Of a DNA stretch of 64,000 nt, positions 51,773 through 60,452 are shown one piece after another. Location: assembly GCA_013540605.1 (NCBI GenBank), contig JABVCK010000001.1:62001-126000 (forward strand), in the 5' to 3' direction. The notes beneath the pieces were generated by a model that had not been told where the DNA came from, ran no database searches, and saw nothing but the letters and a program-made list of their open reading frames with translations. This stretch comes from Bacillota bacterium. Its GTDB lineage: Bacteria; Bacillota; Clostridia; Ch29. The stretch's first letter is position 1. Every line of letters begins with the position of its first letter. Position numbers and translations under genes: made by a program.

Positions 51773-52366
51773 TTGCAAAATGTTCTTTTCGGGTCTGTAA
51801 TAGCATATCTGCTGGGCTCGATGAATTGGTCTTACATAGCAGGGAGAGTTTTTGGCGGTATAGACATACGGCAGCACGGCAGCGGCAACGCCGGAGCGAC
51901 AAACGTGAACAGGATCCTTGGGGCCAAGGCGGCGGCCTTTGCTTTTGCCGGTGACCTTCTGAAAGGTGTGGCGGCGGTACTGATAGGCAGGAACATTGCC
52001 GGTGACATGGGAGCAATCCTTGCGGCGGTCGCAGTGGTATGCGGCCATAACTGGCCGGTGTTCCTGGGGTTCAAGGGTGGAAAAGGGATAACGACTTCCG
52101 TTGGAGCACTGCTGAGCCTCGACATAAGAATTGCGTTAATACTGCTGGCAGTCGGGGTGTTGATAATAGCGGTTACCAGGTATGTTTCCCTCGGTTCGGT
52201 TACCGGAGCCATCCTCTACCCGATCCTTGTTGTTATGTTCAGGTCTTCTAAGGAAATGATTGTGTTTTCTTTAGTTATTGCAATGTTTGCGCTGGTAAGG
52301 CACCGCGGCAATATAAAGAGGCTGCTGCGGGGAGAGGAGTCAAAGCTTGGTAAAAAGGAGGGTTAA
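51773..52366 (+). CDS. plsY: Glycerol-3-phosphate acyltransferase PlsY
   Basis: PlsY, 197 residues and about five membrane helices, acylates glycerol-3-phosphate from acyl phosphate at the first step of phospholipid synthesis. It has the conserved G-S-G-N-A-G-A-T-N, G-H-N-W-P-V-F-L-G-F-K-G-G-K-G and the later S-L-G-S-V. The TTG start is behind GGGGGAG, one base after the der stop. gpsA, which makes the substrate, follows two bases later. Confidence 0.95.
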   Translation: MQNVLFGSVIAYLLGSMNWSYIAGRVFGGIDIRQHGSGNAGATNVNRILGAKAAAFAFAGDLLKGVAAVLIGRNIAGDMGAILAAVAVVCGHNWPVFLGFKGGKGITTSVGALLSLDIRIALILLAVGVLIIAVTRYVSLGSVTGAILYPILVVMFRSSKEMIVFSLVIAMFALVRHRGNIKRLLRGEESKLGKKEG

Positions 52367-52368
52367 AC

Positions 52369-53388
52369 ATGGATAAAGCGAAGGTGGCCATAGTAGGGGC
52401 AGGGAGCTGGGGTACCGCTCTTGCTACGGTGCTTGACAGGAAAGGCACAGAGTTGAAGCTGTGGGTGAGGGAAGAGGACCTGCTTGAGATCATGAAGGAG
52501 AAAAGGGAGAATGAATTCTATCTGCCGGGTGTCGAATTAGGGAATAACATTCACCTGACAGGAGATATGGAAGAATGCGTCCACGGCTGTGATATCATCA
52601 TATTCTCGGTACCTTCCCATGCCGTAAGGGCGGTAATCGGCGAGATATCTCCGGCGATAAAACCTGAGCAGAGAATAGTTAACGTAGCCAAAGGGCTGGA
52701 CACTGACACCCTGAAGCGGCTGTCCGAGGTGATCAGCGACAGGCTGCCGCAGAATCCGGTGGCCGTATTATCCGGACCAAGCCACGCGGAAGAGGTGGGG
52801 AGGAAGATACCGACCACTGTGGTGGCCGCGGCCCCTGACAGGGAAGTTGCGGAATACGTCCAGGACCTTTTCATGTCACCCAACTTCAGGGTATATACAA
52901 ACCCGGATATAATAGGCGTGGAAATCGGAGGAGCCTTAAAAAATGTCATAGCCCTGGGAGCGGGTATTTCCGACGGCCTTGGCTTCGGTGACAACACAAA
53001 GGCAGCGCTGATGACACGGGGAATTGTGGAAATAGCAAGGCTGGGCATTGCAATGGGGGCAAAGGCGTCTACCTTTGCAGGCCTTTCGGGGATAGGGGAT
53101 TTAATCGTCACATGCACCAGCATGCACAGCCGGAACCGGAGGGCAGGAATACAAATAGGCCAGGGAAAATCGCTGGAAGAAGTGCTTGGCGGAACCAGGA
53201 TGGTGGTTGAAGGTGTCAAGGCTACCCAGGCCGCATATAATCTGTCGAAAAAATTCGATGTGGTAATGCCGATTACCGAGGAGATATACAGGGTACTGTT
53301 TGAAAACGCCGATGTTAAAAAGTCGGTTGAAAACCTGATGCTGAGAAGTAAAACCCATGAAGCTGAGGAGATAGTTGATCAGTGGTAG
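52369..53388 (+). CDS. gpsA: Glycerol-3-phosphate dehydrogenase [NAD(P)+]
   Basis: GpsA, 339 residues, reduces dihydroxyacetone phosphate to glycerol-3-phosphate for membrane lipids. It has the nucleotide loop G-A-G-S-W-G-T-A-L-A, S-G-P-S-H-A-E-E, the catalytic Lys in G-G-A-L-K-N-V and G-D-L-I-V-T-C-T-S. With plsY it forms a lipid-synthesis pair. Confidence 0.96.
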   Translation: MDKAKVAIVGAGSWGTALATVLDRKGTELKLWVREEDLLEIMKEKRENEFYLPGVELGNNIHLTGDMEECVHGCDIIIFSVPSHAVRAVIGEISPAIKPEQRIVNVAKGLDTDTLKRLSEVISDRLPQNPVAVLSGPSHAEEVGRKIPTTVVAAAPDREVAEYVQDLFMSPNFRVYTNPDIIGVEIGGALKNVIALGAGISDGLGFGDNTKAALMTRGIVEIARLGIAMGAKASTFAGLSGIGDLIVTCTSMHSRNRRAGIQIGQGKSLEEVLGGTRMVVEGVKATQAAYNLSKKFDVVMPITEEIYRVLFENADVKKSVENLMLRSKTHEAEEIVDQW

Positions 53389-53405
53389 ACTATAGAATCT
53401 AGGTG

Positions 53406-53447
53406 AAGGGGGACACGCCTTTTCTTACAAGAAGGTGTGTCCCCCTT
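53406..53447. repeat. Long hairpin with GGGGGACAC module after gpsA
   Basis: AAGGGGGACACGCC..TTCTT pairs with AAGAAGGTGTGTCCCCCTT (one G-T pair and a two-base bulge). It shares the GGGGACA/TGTCCCC module with repeat block A (23041-23180). Confidence 0.65.
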
Positions 53448-53458
53448 TGGCTTTGTAA

Positions 53459-53487
53459 AGGGCCGGGGGGTGTTGGCCCCATTTTTT
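53459..53487 (+). terminator. Probable terminator upstream of spoIVA
   Basis: A GGGCC/GGCCC stem (53460-53464 and 53475-53479), or an alternative GGGG/CCCC pairing, is followed by AT6. Confidence 0.55.
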
Positions 53488-53564
53488 AGTAATAATACGT
53501 TTTTCCGGTCATATATATATAATGTTAATGCATGTTCAATTTTGAAGGAGGAGGGATAGAGAGG

Positions 53565-55043
53565 ATGGAAGAATTCAATATATACAAGGACATTGCCGAG
53601 AGGACCCAGGGTGATATTTATATCGGCGTTGTAGGACCCGTTAGAACCGGAAAATCAACCTTCATAAAACGATTCATGGATCTGCTGGTTTTACCCAATA
53701 TAGAGAATCCATATGTCAGAGAGAGGGCAAGGGATGAGCTGCCCCAAAGCGGCGCCGGCAGAACCATATCAACGACTGAGCCGAAGTTTGTCCCGAACGA
53801 AGCGGTGGAAATTATCTTAAAGGATAACGCTGAGTTCAAGGTAAGGATGGTTGACTGTGTCGGATACATGGTAAAAGGAGCTATGGGCCATACTGAGAAC
53901 GATACTCCAAGGATGGTGTCGACCCCATGGTTTGAGAATAAAATACCCTTTGAGGAAGCGGCAGAGCTGGGCACAAAGAAGGTGATTACAGACCACTCAA
54001 CCATAGGGGTTTTGATTACAACGGACGGTTCAATAACTGAAATACCCAGGCAGAATTACATACAGGCCGAAGAAAGGGTGGTCAAGGACCTCAAGAACCT
54101 TAACAAACCCTTTGTTATGGTACTTAACAGCACCAGGCCGAGGGCCGAAGAAACCAAGAATATGGCAGAGGCTCTCGAGGCAAAATATAATGTACCGGTA
54201 TGCGTGGTGGACTGCATGAACATGTCCATGAATGACGTAAACGGTATCCTTGAAAGAGTATTGTTCGAGTTCCCGGTTATGGAAATTCATATCAACCTGC
54301 CGCGGTGGATCGACGGCCTTGATTATGAGCACTGGCTGAAAAAAGAGATTATTACCGCTGTAAGGCAGAGCACCCTGGATGTGCACAAACTTAAAGATAC
54401 GAGAAAAATAATCGAAGCCTTTGAGAAATATGAATTTACCGAGGAAGCGGAAGTGGAGGGCATCAGCCTTGGAGAGGGCGTAGCAATAATCAACCTTGAA
54501 CCGGTGAACAGCCTTTTCTATAAGGTCATTGGCGAAATCACGGGTTATTCCCTTGAGGGAGAGCATCAGCTCCTGGGTCTGGTCGAGGAGCTTTCCAAAG
54601 CAAAAAGGCAGTTTGACAGGGTCGAACTGGCGCTGCGAGAGGTGTGGGACCATGGATACGGAGTAGTTTCACCAAAGCTTGACGAGTTGAAGCTTGAAGA
54701 ACCGGAGATATTCAAGCAGGGCAACCGGTTCGGCGTGAAACTCAGGGCAAGCGCACCCTCAATCCACATGATAAGGGCAGACATACAAACCGAGGTATCG
54801 CCGCTGGTTGGAACCGAGAAACAGAGCGAAGAGCTTCTCAACTATTTGATTGCAGAGTTTGAAAACAATCCGTCTAAGCTTTGGGAATCGAATATATTCG
54901 GAAAGTCCCTGTATGATCTGGTAAGGGAGCAGCTCCAGAACAAGCTGACCAAAATGCCGGAGGACGCCCAGAGCAAGCTGCAGCTAACGCTTCAAAGGAT
55001 CGTTAATGAAGGAAGTGGGGGACTGATCTGTATAATTTTGTAA
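53565..55043 (+). CDS. spoIVA: Stage IV sporulation protein A
   Basis: SpoIVA, 492 residues, the same length as in Bacillus, is an ATPase of the spore-coat basement layer that polymerises on the forespore surface. Walker A is G-P-V-R-T-G-K-S-T; D-C-V-G-Y is the Walker B region. The middle and C-terminal domains are all present, ending G-L-I-C-I-I-L. Expression by sigma-E, encoded at 35451, is expected from family knowledge. The ATG at 53565 follows GGAGGAGGG; the open frame extends 11 codons upstream over it. Confidence 0.96.
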   Translation: MEEFNIYKDIAERTQGDIYIGVVGPVRTGKSTFIKRFMDLLVLPNIENPYVRERARDELPQSGAGRTISTTEPKFVPNEAVEIILKDNAEFKVRMVDCVGYMVKGAMGHTENDTPRMVSTPWFENKIPFEEAAELGTKKVITDHSTIGVLITTDGSITEIPRQNYIQAEERVVKDLKNLNKPFVMVLNSTRPRAEETKNMAEALEAKYNVPVCVVDCMNMSMNDVNGILERVLFEFPVMEIHINLPRWIDGLDYEHWLKKEIITAVRQSTLDVHKLKDTRKIIEAFEKYEFTEEAEVEGISLGEGVAIINLEPVNSLFYKVIGEITGYSLEGEHQLLGLVEELSKAKRQFDRVELALREVWDHGYGVVSPKLDELKLEEPEIFKQGNRFGVKLRASAPSIHMIRADIQTEVSPLVGTEKQSEELLNYLIAEFENNPSKLWESNIFGKSLYDLVREQLQNKLTKMPEDAQSKLQLTLQRIVNEGSGGLICIIL

Positions 55044-55046
55044 TAT

Positions 55047-55074
55047 GGGGCCGTCAAGGTCCTGTTTTTATTTT
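55047..55074 (+). terminator. Weak terminator after spoIVA
   Basis: GGGGCC/GGTCCT (with two G-T pairs) is followed by GT5ATTTT. Confidence 0.45.
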
Positions 55075-55148
55075 CCGCATATAATAGATAAAAACCAGTT
55101 GAAATATCGTTGAAAATATGCTATATTAATATACGTCGCATTATCTAT

Positions 55149-55225
<77 letters not shown>

Positions 55226-55237
55226 CGAATAAAAGCT

Positions 55238-55279
55238 AAAAGCCGGCAATCCGAATGGATTGCTGCCTTTTATTTTTTT
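55238..55279 (+). terminator. Intrinsic terminator of tRNA-Pro
   Basis: A 15-base stem (55238-55252 and 55257-55271, one mismatch and one wobble) with loop GAAT is followed by AT7. Confidence 0.8.
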
Positions 55280-55304
55280 GTATTAGTCCTATAAGCTCAA
55301 TGTT

Positions 55305-55646
55305 TCAATTATCACTGTTTCTCATTTTATTTCCCCAGGTAGCTAGAGCTTTAAGAGCCGGGATAAGACTTTCTCCATTATCGGTCAGCGAATACTCAAC
55401 CCGCGGCGGTATCTCCATAAATTGCTTCCGCTTTATAATGCCACACAATTCCAATTCTTTTAGTGACTGAGTTAGCATCATGTTGGTAATTCCATCAATA
55501 CTCCTTTTTAATTCATTATATCGCATAGTTCCATTTTTACTTAATGCCCAAATTATAGGCAATCTCCACTTTCCACCGATAAGGTTTAAAGCGAATGTTA
55601 ACGGGCAGTTGTCAAGGTTGCTTTTATACAATGCTTTGTCATTCAT
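55305..55646 (-). CDS. HxlR-family transcriptional regulator
   Basis: A 113-residue winged-helix protein of the HxlR family: C-P-L-T-F-A-L-N-L-I-G-G-K-W-R-L-P-I-I-W-A-L, then R-Y-N-E-L-K-R-S-I-D-G-I and L-E-L-C-G-I-I-K-R. The conserved N-terminal Cys (residue 14 or so) may sense reactive electrophiles. It is divergent from the acetyltransferase gene. The ATG at 55646 follows GGAGTGG on the minus strand; a longer reading to 55712 is less likely. Confidence 0.85.
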   Translation of the reverse strand: MNDKALYKSNLDNCPLTFALNLIGGKWRLPIIWALSKNGTMRYNELKRSIDGITNMMLTQSLKELELCGIIKRKQFMEIPPRVEYSLTDNGESLIPALKALATWGNKMRNSDN

Positions 55647-55699
55647 AATACCACTCCAATACTCAGTTTTTACTTTCTTAAGCAGAAAATACTGCATAC

Positions 55700-55727
55700 T
55701 TGTTATAATCATTGTAACTGCTATAAT
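55700..55727 (+). promoter_or_regulatory. Putative promoter of the acetyltransferase gene
   Basis: TTGTTA (55700-55705), 16 bases, then TATAAT (55722-55727). The operator-like palindrome lies ten bases further on, where a repressor would block initiation. Confidence 0.55.
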
Positions 55728-55737
55728 GATATCAAAG

Positions 55738-55753
55738 TTGATTGATCAATCAA
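55738..55753. promoter_or_regulatory. 16-bp perfect palindrome, candidate HxlR operator
   Basis: TTGATTGATCAATCAA lies in the 142-base gap between the divergent HxlR and acetyltransferase genes. It is self-complementary over all 16 bases. Confidence 0.55.
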
Positions 55754-55788
55754 ACCTGTTTTCAATTTTTTTGGAAAGGAAGGTTAAT

Positions 55789-56331
55789 ATGAGTATCCAT
55801 TATGAAGTTATTTCAGAAGATAATATTATTTGCATTAAGGATTTATGCAATGATTTAATGGCTTATCAGAAATCTAAAGCATATATCCATCCTGAATTTT
55901 TTGACGACATGTGTTTTGAAACCAGAATGATTCCTTCCGTCAAGAGCGCTAAAGCTAACTATATAGTGGTAGCCAAAGATGACAATGAAATTGTTGGATA
56001 TGCCTATAGCACTATTTCACCTAAGGAGATATATTCCGGTGGTTTTGCCACTTTAAACTGTGACGCCTTCTTTGACTTTGATTCTGTAAAAAATGATGAC
56101 GTAGGCTGTCTTTCTCAGTTTTTTATAAAAGAAGGTTACCGTAATACCGGCATTGGCAGCGTTTTGTTTGAAAAGTCAATGGATTGGTTAAGTTCATTTA
56201 AGTCAATAAGTGATGTGTTTATCTTTGTATCAAACGGGAATGATAATGCGCTGAAATTCTATGTAGGCAAAGGCTTCAAAATAAGCCACCAGATTCTCGA
56301 CGGGTTTATTACGGTGTTAAGGAATGCTTAA
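55789..56331 (+). CDS. GNAT-family N-acetyltransferase
   Basis: A 180-residue acetyltransferase of the GNAT fold. The acetyl-CoA loop reads Q-F-F-I-K-E-G-Y-R-N-T-G-I-G-S-V-L-F, near residue 118; a strand V-F-I-F-V and a C-terminal A-L-K-F-Y-V-G-K-G-F are typical. The substrate is unknown. The start at 55789 follows GGAAAGGAAGG; the open frame extends over the promoter to 55480 but has no site. The divergent HxlR gene is probably its regulator. Confidence 0.85.
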   Translation: MSIHYEVISEDNIICIKDLCNDLMAYQKSKAYIHPEFFDDMCFETRMIPSVKSAKANYIVVAKDDNEIVGYAYSTISPKEIYSGGFATLNCDAFFDFDSVKNDDVGCLSQFFIKEGYRNTGIGSVLFEKSMDWLSSFKSISDVFIFVSNGNDNALKFYVGKGFKISHQILDGFITVLRNA

Positions 56332-56400
56332 ACCTTGAATATGCAACTTATTTTGATGAAAGTATCTAAAATGGAATACAGGCAAAGGTGTGAGGATTAT

Positions 56401-56426
56401 GGTTTGCTGTGGCTGCTCGGCAAACC
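56401..56426 (+). other. Leader hairpin upstream of the hydroxyacid dehydrogenase
   Basis: GGTTTGCTG/CGGCAAACC, nine base pairs with one G-T pair, 30 bases before the start codon. It is not followed by T's, so a leader-structure role is possible. Confidence 0.4.
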
Positions 56427-56455
56427 GTTAGAAATAACAGTTTGGAGGGGTAAAA

Positions 56456-57475
56456 ATGGACTATAGAGAAGTGTTGGAGAATGCAAAATCAAGAATAGGG
56501 GCAAAATGCAGGGTTTGCCGGGAATGCAACGGCATAGTCTGCAGGGGAGAACTGCCCGGTATGGGAGGCAAGGGTACGGGAAGCAGTTTTATTAGAAACT
56601 TTGAGAAGCTGAACGAGATAAAGCTGAACATGGATACTATATATGAATTCAAAGGAGTTGACACTTCAATAGAGCTGTTCGGAAAACGGTTCAGTTTTCC
56701 CATATTTGCCGCTCCCATAGGAGGACTTCATATACATTACGGAAATTTCTACAATGATGAAGGTTATACGCAGGCTATAGTGCAGGGCTGCAAGAAAGCG
56801 GGCACTGCGGGGTTTACTGCGGACGGTGTCGATGATGAAAGCTATGATTTGCCGTTGAAAGTCGTTTCTGAAGCTGGCGGGTGGGGCATACCCACGATAA
56901 AACCATGGCAGAAGGAGGAAGTTAAGGCAAAAATAAAGAAGGCAGAGGCTGCGGGGGCTTTAGCCGTAGCGATGGATATCGACGCCGCGGGCCTGACGAC
57001 GCTCGCGCTTTTGGGCAAACCCGTATCCCCCAAGCCTGTCGAGGAAATCAAGGAAATAGCGGCAAGCACAAATCTGCCGTTTATTATAAAAGGCATAATG
57101 ACCGTAAAAGGAGCTATGAAGGCAGTAGAGGCAGGTGCATACGGAATAGTGGTCTCCAATCACGGGGGAAGGGTTCAGGATCATACTCCTGCACCGGTTG
57201 AAGTGCTTCCTGAAATAAGCAGGGCTGTCGGGGGAAAAATAAAAATATTTATAGACGGCGGCATAAGAACCGGTACCGATGTACTTAAGGTGCTGGCGTT
57301 AGGTGCAGATGCCGTGCTTATAGGAAGGCCCTACGGCGTTGCCGCTTACGGCGGGGGAGCGGAAGGAGTGGAGCTATATACGAAAAAAATCGGCTCCGAG
57401 CTAATTGAAGCTATGATAATGACAGGCTGCAGCAAGCTGTCGGACATAAATGAAGATATTATATATAAGGGATGA
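56456..57475 (+). CDS. FMN-dependent alpha-hydroxy-acid dehydrogenase
   Basis: A 339-residue protein of the FMN-dependent alpha-hydroxyacid oxidase/dehydrogenase family. It has the TIM barrel with a P-I-F-A-A-P-I-G segment near the start, the catalytic His/Arg motif S-N-H-G-G-R and the FMN-phosphate motif I-D-G-G-I-R-T-G-T-D-V-L-K and G-A-D-A-V-L-I-G-R-P. A Cys-rich N-terminus (C-R-V-C-R-E-C-N-G-I-V-C, about residues 16-27) is typical of clostridial members. The substrate (lactate, glycolate or other) is not known. Confidence 0.88.
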   Translation: MDYREVLENAKSRIGAKCRVCRECNGIVCRGELPGMGGKGTGSSFIRNFEKLNEIKLNMDTIYEFKGVDTSIELFGKRFSFPIFAAPIGGLHIHYGNFYNDEGYTQAIVQGCKKAGTAGFTADGVDDESYDLPLKVVSEAGGWGIPTIKPWQKEEVKAKIKKAEAAGALAVAMDIDAAGLTTLALLGKPVSPKPVEEIKEIAASTNLPFIIKGIMTVKGAMKAVEAGAYGIVVSNHGGRVQDHTPAPVEVLPEISRAVGGKIKIFIDGGIRTGTDVLKVLALGADAVLIGRPYGVAAYGGGAEGVELYTKKIGSELIEAMIMTGCSKLSDINEDIIYKG

Positions 57476-57541
57476 GAAAGAAGATATAGAGCCACATAAA
57501 ATTATCAATAAGCTATTGGTAAAATAATGAAAAAATAAAAC

Positions 57542-57577
57542 AATAACCACAATAAATATGTTGTGGTTATTTAATTT
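57542..57577. terminator. Hairpin after the hydroxyacid dehydrogenase gene
   Basis: An 11-bp stem AATAACCACAA/TTGTGGTTATT with loop TAAATATG is followed by TAATTT, a weak T run. Confidence 0.55.
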
Positions 57578-57671
57578 ATATGTGTTAGACATGAGTAGGC
57601 AGCTTACGATATACTTTGATTAAATACAGTTTCACATAAATCTGGGATTTGTGAGAGGATCGGTGAGCAAT

Positions 57672-58433
57672 ATGCCAAATGACGCTTTATCAGAGTTAAG
57701 CGGAGTGTTGCCTGGTCATGCGCCATCATACCCGCTGGAATGGAGTTGTTCTGATGCACATACTTTTACCATTACAATAGAGGGAGAAGACACGGCAATC
57801 AAAGAAATTCTAGCCTATACACCGTTTGAGTATGTGTCAAATATTTACCAAATCTCGTTTAGTAGTTTGAATGAACATACTCTAGCATTGAATGACGGTG
57901 GCTATCTCGAATGTGCAGTCACATTACCCGTCCGATATAAGGATATCTGTGGAGGTTATATTCCTTATATGTATTGCACATATATCCCTGCCATCCTTGC
58001 CGGCAGAGAAGTTTATGGCTATCCTAAACAACACGCTGATATCACATGGATTGAAACTTCTATTGCTGCTGCTTCTTCCGTCCGAAAAAATGGCGTGGAG
58101 CTTGTCAAATCCTCCTTCGTATATGATGACACAAATGATTACTACCTAAAGGAAGTAGAAGAAATTGAGAAAATCAATGCTACCCGTTTACTATATAAGA
58201 CGGTTCCAAGCGGCTTTGGGGGCAAACCGGACATAAGACAGATTATCCTTCGGGACACAGGAAGAAAGACTTTAAGTGAAAGTATTGGCAGGGCTGCAGT
58301 CAAACTTGGTGTACTAAAAAGCGATCCGATCTACCGACTGGGCATAAAGCGAATTCTCGGAGCAAAGTTTTCAGTAAGCAAGTATGGAGGTGGTTCCAAA
58401 ATAGAAAGATGCACCCTAATTACAACCCTTTAA
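57672..58433 (+). CDS. Acetoacetate decarboxylase family protein
   Basis: A 253-residue protein of the acetoacetate decarboxylase family. The hallmark A-G-R-E-V-Y-G-Y-P-K-Q segment includes the Schiff-base Lys, and G-G-Y-I-P-Y-M-Y precedes it. Members decarboxylate acetoacetate or act as aldolase-dehydratases on related beta-keto acids. The start is unclear: GTG 57651, GTG 57663 (AGAGGA three bases before) or ATG 57672. The ATG is listed here, but GTG 57663 has the better-placed site. Confidence 0.8.
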   Translation: MPNDALSELSGVLPGHAPSYPLEWSCSDAHTFTITIEGEDTAIKEILAYTPFEYVSNIYQISFSSLNEHTLALNDGGYLECAVTLPVRYKDICGGYIPYMYCTYIPAILAGREVYGYPKQHADITWIETSIAAASSVRKNGVELVKSSFVYDDTNDYYLKEVEEIEKINATRLLYKTVPSGFGGKPDIRQIILRDTGRKTLSESIGRAAVKLGVLKSDPIYRLGIKRILGAKFSVSKYGGGSKIERCTLITTL

Positions 58434-58519
58434 TGGCAGATTACATTGAAAGGAGGAGATAACCCTAAGATTGAGAAGATCTCTAGCATGGACACACAGG
58501 GACGGCATACTGTGCCAAA

Positions 58520-58815
58520 ATGGATATCGATAGAGGCTGCCAGTATGCGAGCAAAGAATATCAAGAACTTCTTAAAAAGCATGGTTTCAAGGCCAGCATG
58601 AGCCGTAAAGGCAATTGCTACGACAATGCTTGTATGGAGTCGTTTTTCGGATCACTAAAGACAGAGTTGATTTATTTGACAAGCTTCAGGACAAGGGCTC
58701 AAGCCCGGTTGGCTATCTTTGAATACATAGAAGTCTCTATAACCGTATCAGGCTGCATTCAAAGCTTGAATACAAAGCACCTGTTGACTTTGAAAGGCCA
58801 AGCAGGGTCGCTTGA
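58520..58815 (+). pseudogene. Broken IS3-family transposase (OrfB C-terminus)
   Basis: The C-terminal end of an IS3/IS150-type transposase: [30 protein letters not shown] and F-R-T-R-A-Q-A-R. The usual H-S before D-R-G is absent, so the start is cut near 58525. After I-E-V one base is missing, and the sequence continues in another frame as [10 protein letters not shown] to a TGA at 58813. No inverted repeats or first ORF were found. It is a remnant. Confidence 0.88.
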
Positions 58816-58880
58816 ATGAATATATATGATACAAAGAAAACCGGAGATAACCCGCCATTCTTTGTGTCTATTTTATAGAG

Positions 58881-58890
58881 GTGACGTCAC
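58881..58890. other. 10-bp palindrome upstream of the M24 gene
   Basis: GTGACGTCAC, self-complementary, lies 83 bases before the M24 start. It could be an operator, but ten bases can occur by chance. Confidence 0.25.
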
Positions 58891-58972
58891 AGCCAGGAGA
58901 TTTCTCGGATTAGACGAGGCAGTTTGATAACTTGTAAAGTAGTGATCAAAAACTTAAAGGAGGAGAATCATA

Positions 58973-60214
58973 TTGGCAACTAATGTAGAACTAGGAACTA
59001 TGGGCGTAGACTGGGAAGAACGTATTGATTTTGACAGGATGCGAAGAGAGAGACTGAATAGAGCAAAAAAAGCTCTTGATGAATCAGATCTAAACGCTTT
59101 AATAGTTTTCAGCCTTGAGGACATAAGGTATTTAACAGGTTTTCGTACTCATTTAGGCCCGGTACTTAATTTAAGCTTAGCAGCAGTAGTTCTTCCTAAA
59201 GGCGGAGATCCAATTCTTTGGTGTCTTGACAAAGAGCATGTAAAAGCACGCATGCCTTGGCTGAATTCAGATGATGTATTAGGAAGGCCATGTATCCGTA
59301 CTGAAGGCGGCACATTAAGGTGGGCTGAAGAGGTTAAATCAAAGATAGGAAATCTTGCCGAGGGTAAAATTGGTGTTGACATTTTAACACCTTCACTTAT
59401 CAAATGGATGGAAAAGGGCTTCCCCAAAGCGGAATTTGTAGACGCCAAGCCAATAATCACAAAGGCAAAGGCAGTTAAGACTGCTGATGAGCTGGAATGC
59501 CAAAGAGCAGTTACAATGATTACTGAAGCCGGTTTCCATGCACTGCTTGAAAAGATGAAACCCGGAGTAAAAGAATGTGAACTGTTGGCTGCTGCATGGG
59601 CAAAGTTCACCGAACTGGGAAGTGAATGGTCCCAGTGTTCAAATATTGTAGCTTCAGGTCCGTACACTGCGCCATATAGAAGATTCACTTCTGATCGTAT
59701 TATTCGTGAGGGAGACCTTGTTATTGTAGATATAGGCGCCGGCTTTAACGGATATTGGGGAGATTTTACAAGAACATATGTATGCGGAGATATTATGCCA
59801 ACAAAGGAACAGATAGAATTGCACCAGGAATGCTATGATACACTTTTTGCAGCTTGCAATGAAGTTAGGGTAGGCAACAAAAATACTGATGTTGACAAAT
59901 GGTTGAATCATCCCGAATTGAACCCGCATTCATTTGGAATGTCAAGCGGACATGGCGCAGGAGTAAATCCTTGGGAGCAGCCATGGGTAGTAAATATAAC
60001 CGATGAGGATGCTGTGCCGTTTGAAGTAGGAAATTATATGAGCATTGAACCGTATGCAGGTATTGTCGGCATTGGTGGTATAAGGCTGGAAAATCAGGTA
60101 TTGGTTACTGAAGAAGGTCCCGACATATTCACATCACTTCCGTTTGATGAAAGACTGTTGAAAGATGTACATCCTTTGGATAAAACTACCGGAAGAAAAA
60201 TGAGACGCGGTTAA
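58973..60214 (+). CDS. M24-family hydrolase (Xaa-Pro peptidase/creatinase type)
   Basis: A 413-residue protein of the M24 pita-bread fold. The N-terminal creatinase-like domain is followed by the catalytic domain with all five metal ligands: Asp in V-D-I-G-A-G, Asp in D-F-T-R-T-Y, His in G-H-G-A-G, Glu in S-I-E-P-Y and Glu in R-L-E-N-Q-V. M24 members include Xaa-Pro peptidases, creatinase and ectoine hydrolase; the substrate is not clear from the sequence. The TTG at 58973 follows AAAGGAGGAG by six bases. It is the first of the metabolic cluster at the right end. Confidence 0.88.
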   Translation: MATNVELGTMGVDWEERIDFDRMRRERLNRAKKALDESDLNALIVFSLEDIRYLTGFRTHLGPVLNLSLAAVVLPKGGDPILWCLDKEHVKARMPWLNSDDVLGRPCIRTEGGTLRWAEEVKSKIGNLAEGKIGVDILTPSLIKWMEKGFPKAEFVDAKPIITKAKAVKTADELECQRAVTMITEAGFHALLEKMKPGVKECELLAAAWAKFTELGSEWSQCSNIVASGPYTAPYRRFTSDRIIREGDLVIVDIGAGFNGYWGDFTRTYVCGDIMPTKEQIELHQECYDTLFAACNEVRVGNKNTDVDKWLNHPELNPHSFGMSSGHGAGVNPWEQPWVVNITDEDAVPFEVGNYMSIEPYAGIVGIGGIRLENQVLVTEEGPDIFTSLPFDERLLKDVHPLDKTTGRKMRRG

Positions 60215-60260
60215 TAAACATTTGCATCCGGAAGTAGCCGGACCAAGAAGTTAAGTTGAT

Positions 60261-60287
60261 TTGGGCAAAGCTTTATGCTTTGCCCAA
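60261..60287. other. Hairpin between the M24 and oxidoreductase genes
   Basis: An 11-bp perfect stem TTGGGCAAAGC/GCTTTGCCCAA with loop TTTAT in the 238-base gap. No T run follows. The rest of the gap shows nothing I recognise. Confidence 0.5.
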
Positions 60288-60452
60288 TAAGAAAACTATT
60301 CGACTATTAGAAAGTTGGAAATTGCTTATAAAAGCACTGTTAAGCCGTTGTAATTTACATTGCATTTTCTCATGAACTTTTTGCAGAAAAATGGTGAAGT
60401 CAAAAATGTTTATTATTAACGGTTGTTCACCGGCAGGGGAGTGGAGGATAAT

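Noticed and set aside
55480-55788. Longer N-terminus for the acetyltransferase
   Set aside because: It would run through the promoter and operator and overlap the HxlR gene. A strong GGAAAGGAAGG site precedes the ATG at 55789.
58881-58890. GTGACGTCAC as a defined operator
   Set aside because: Ten bases are too short to claim without conservation. It is kept only as a low-confidence site.
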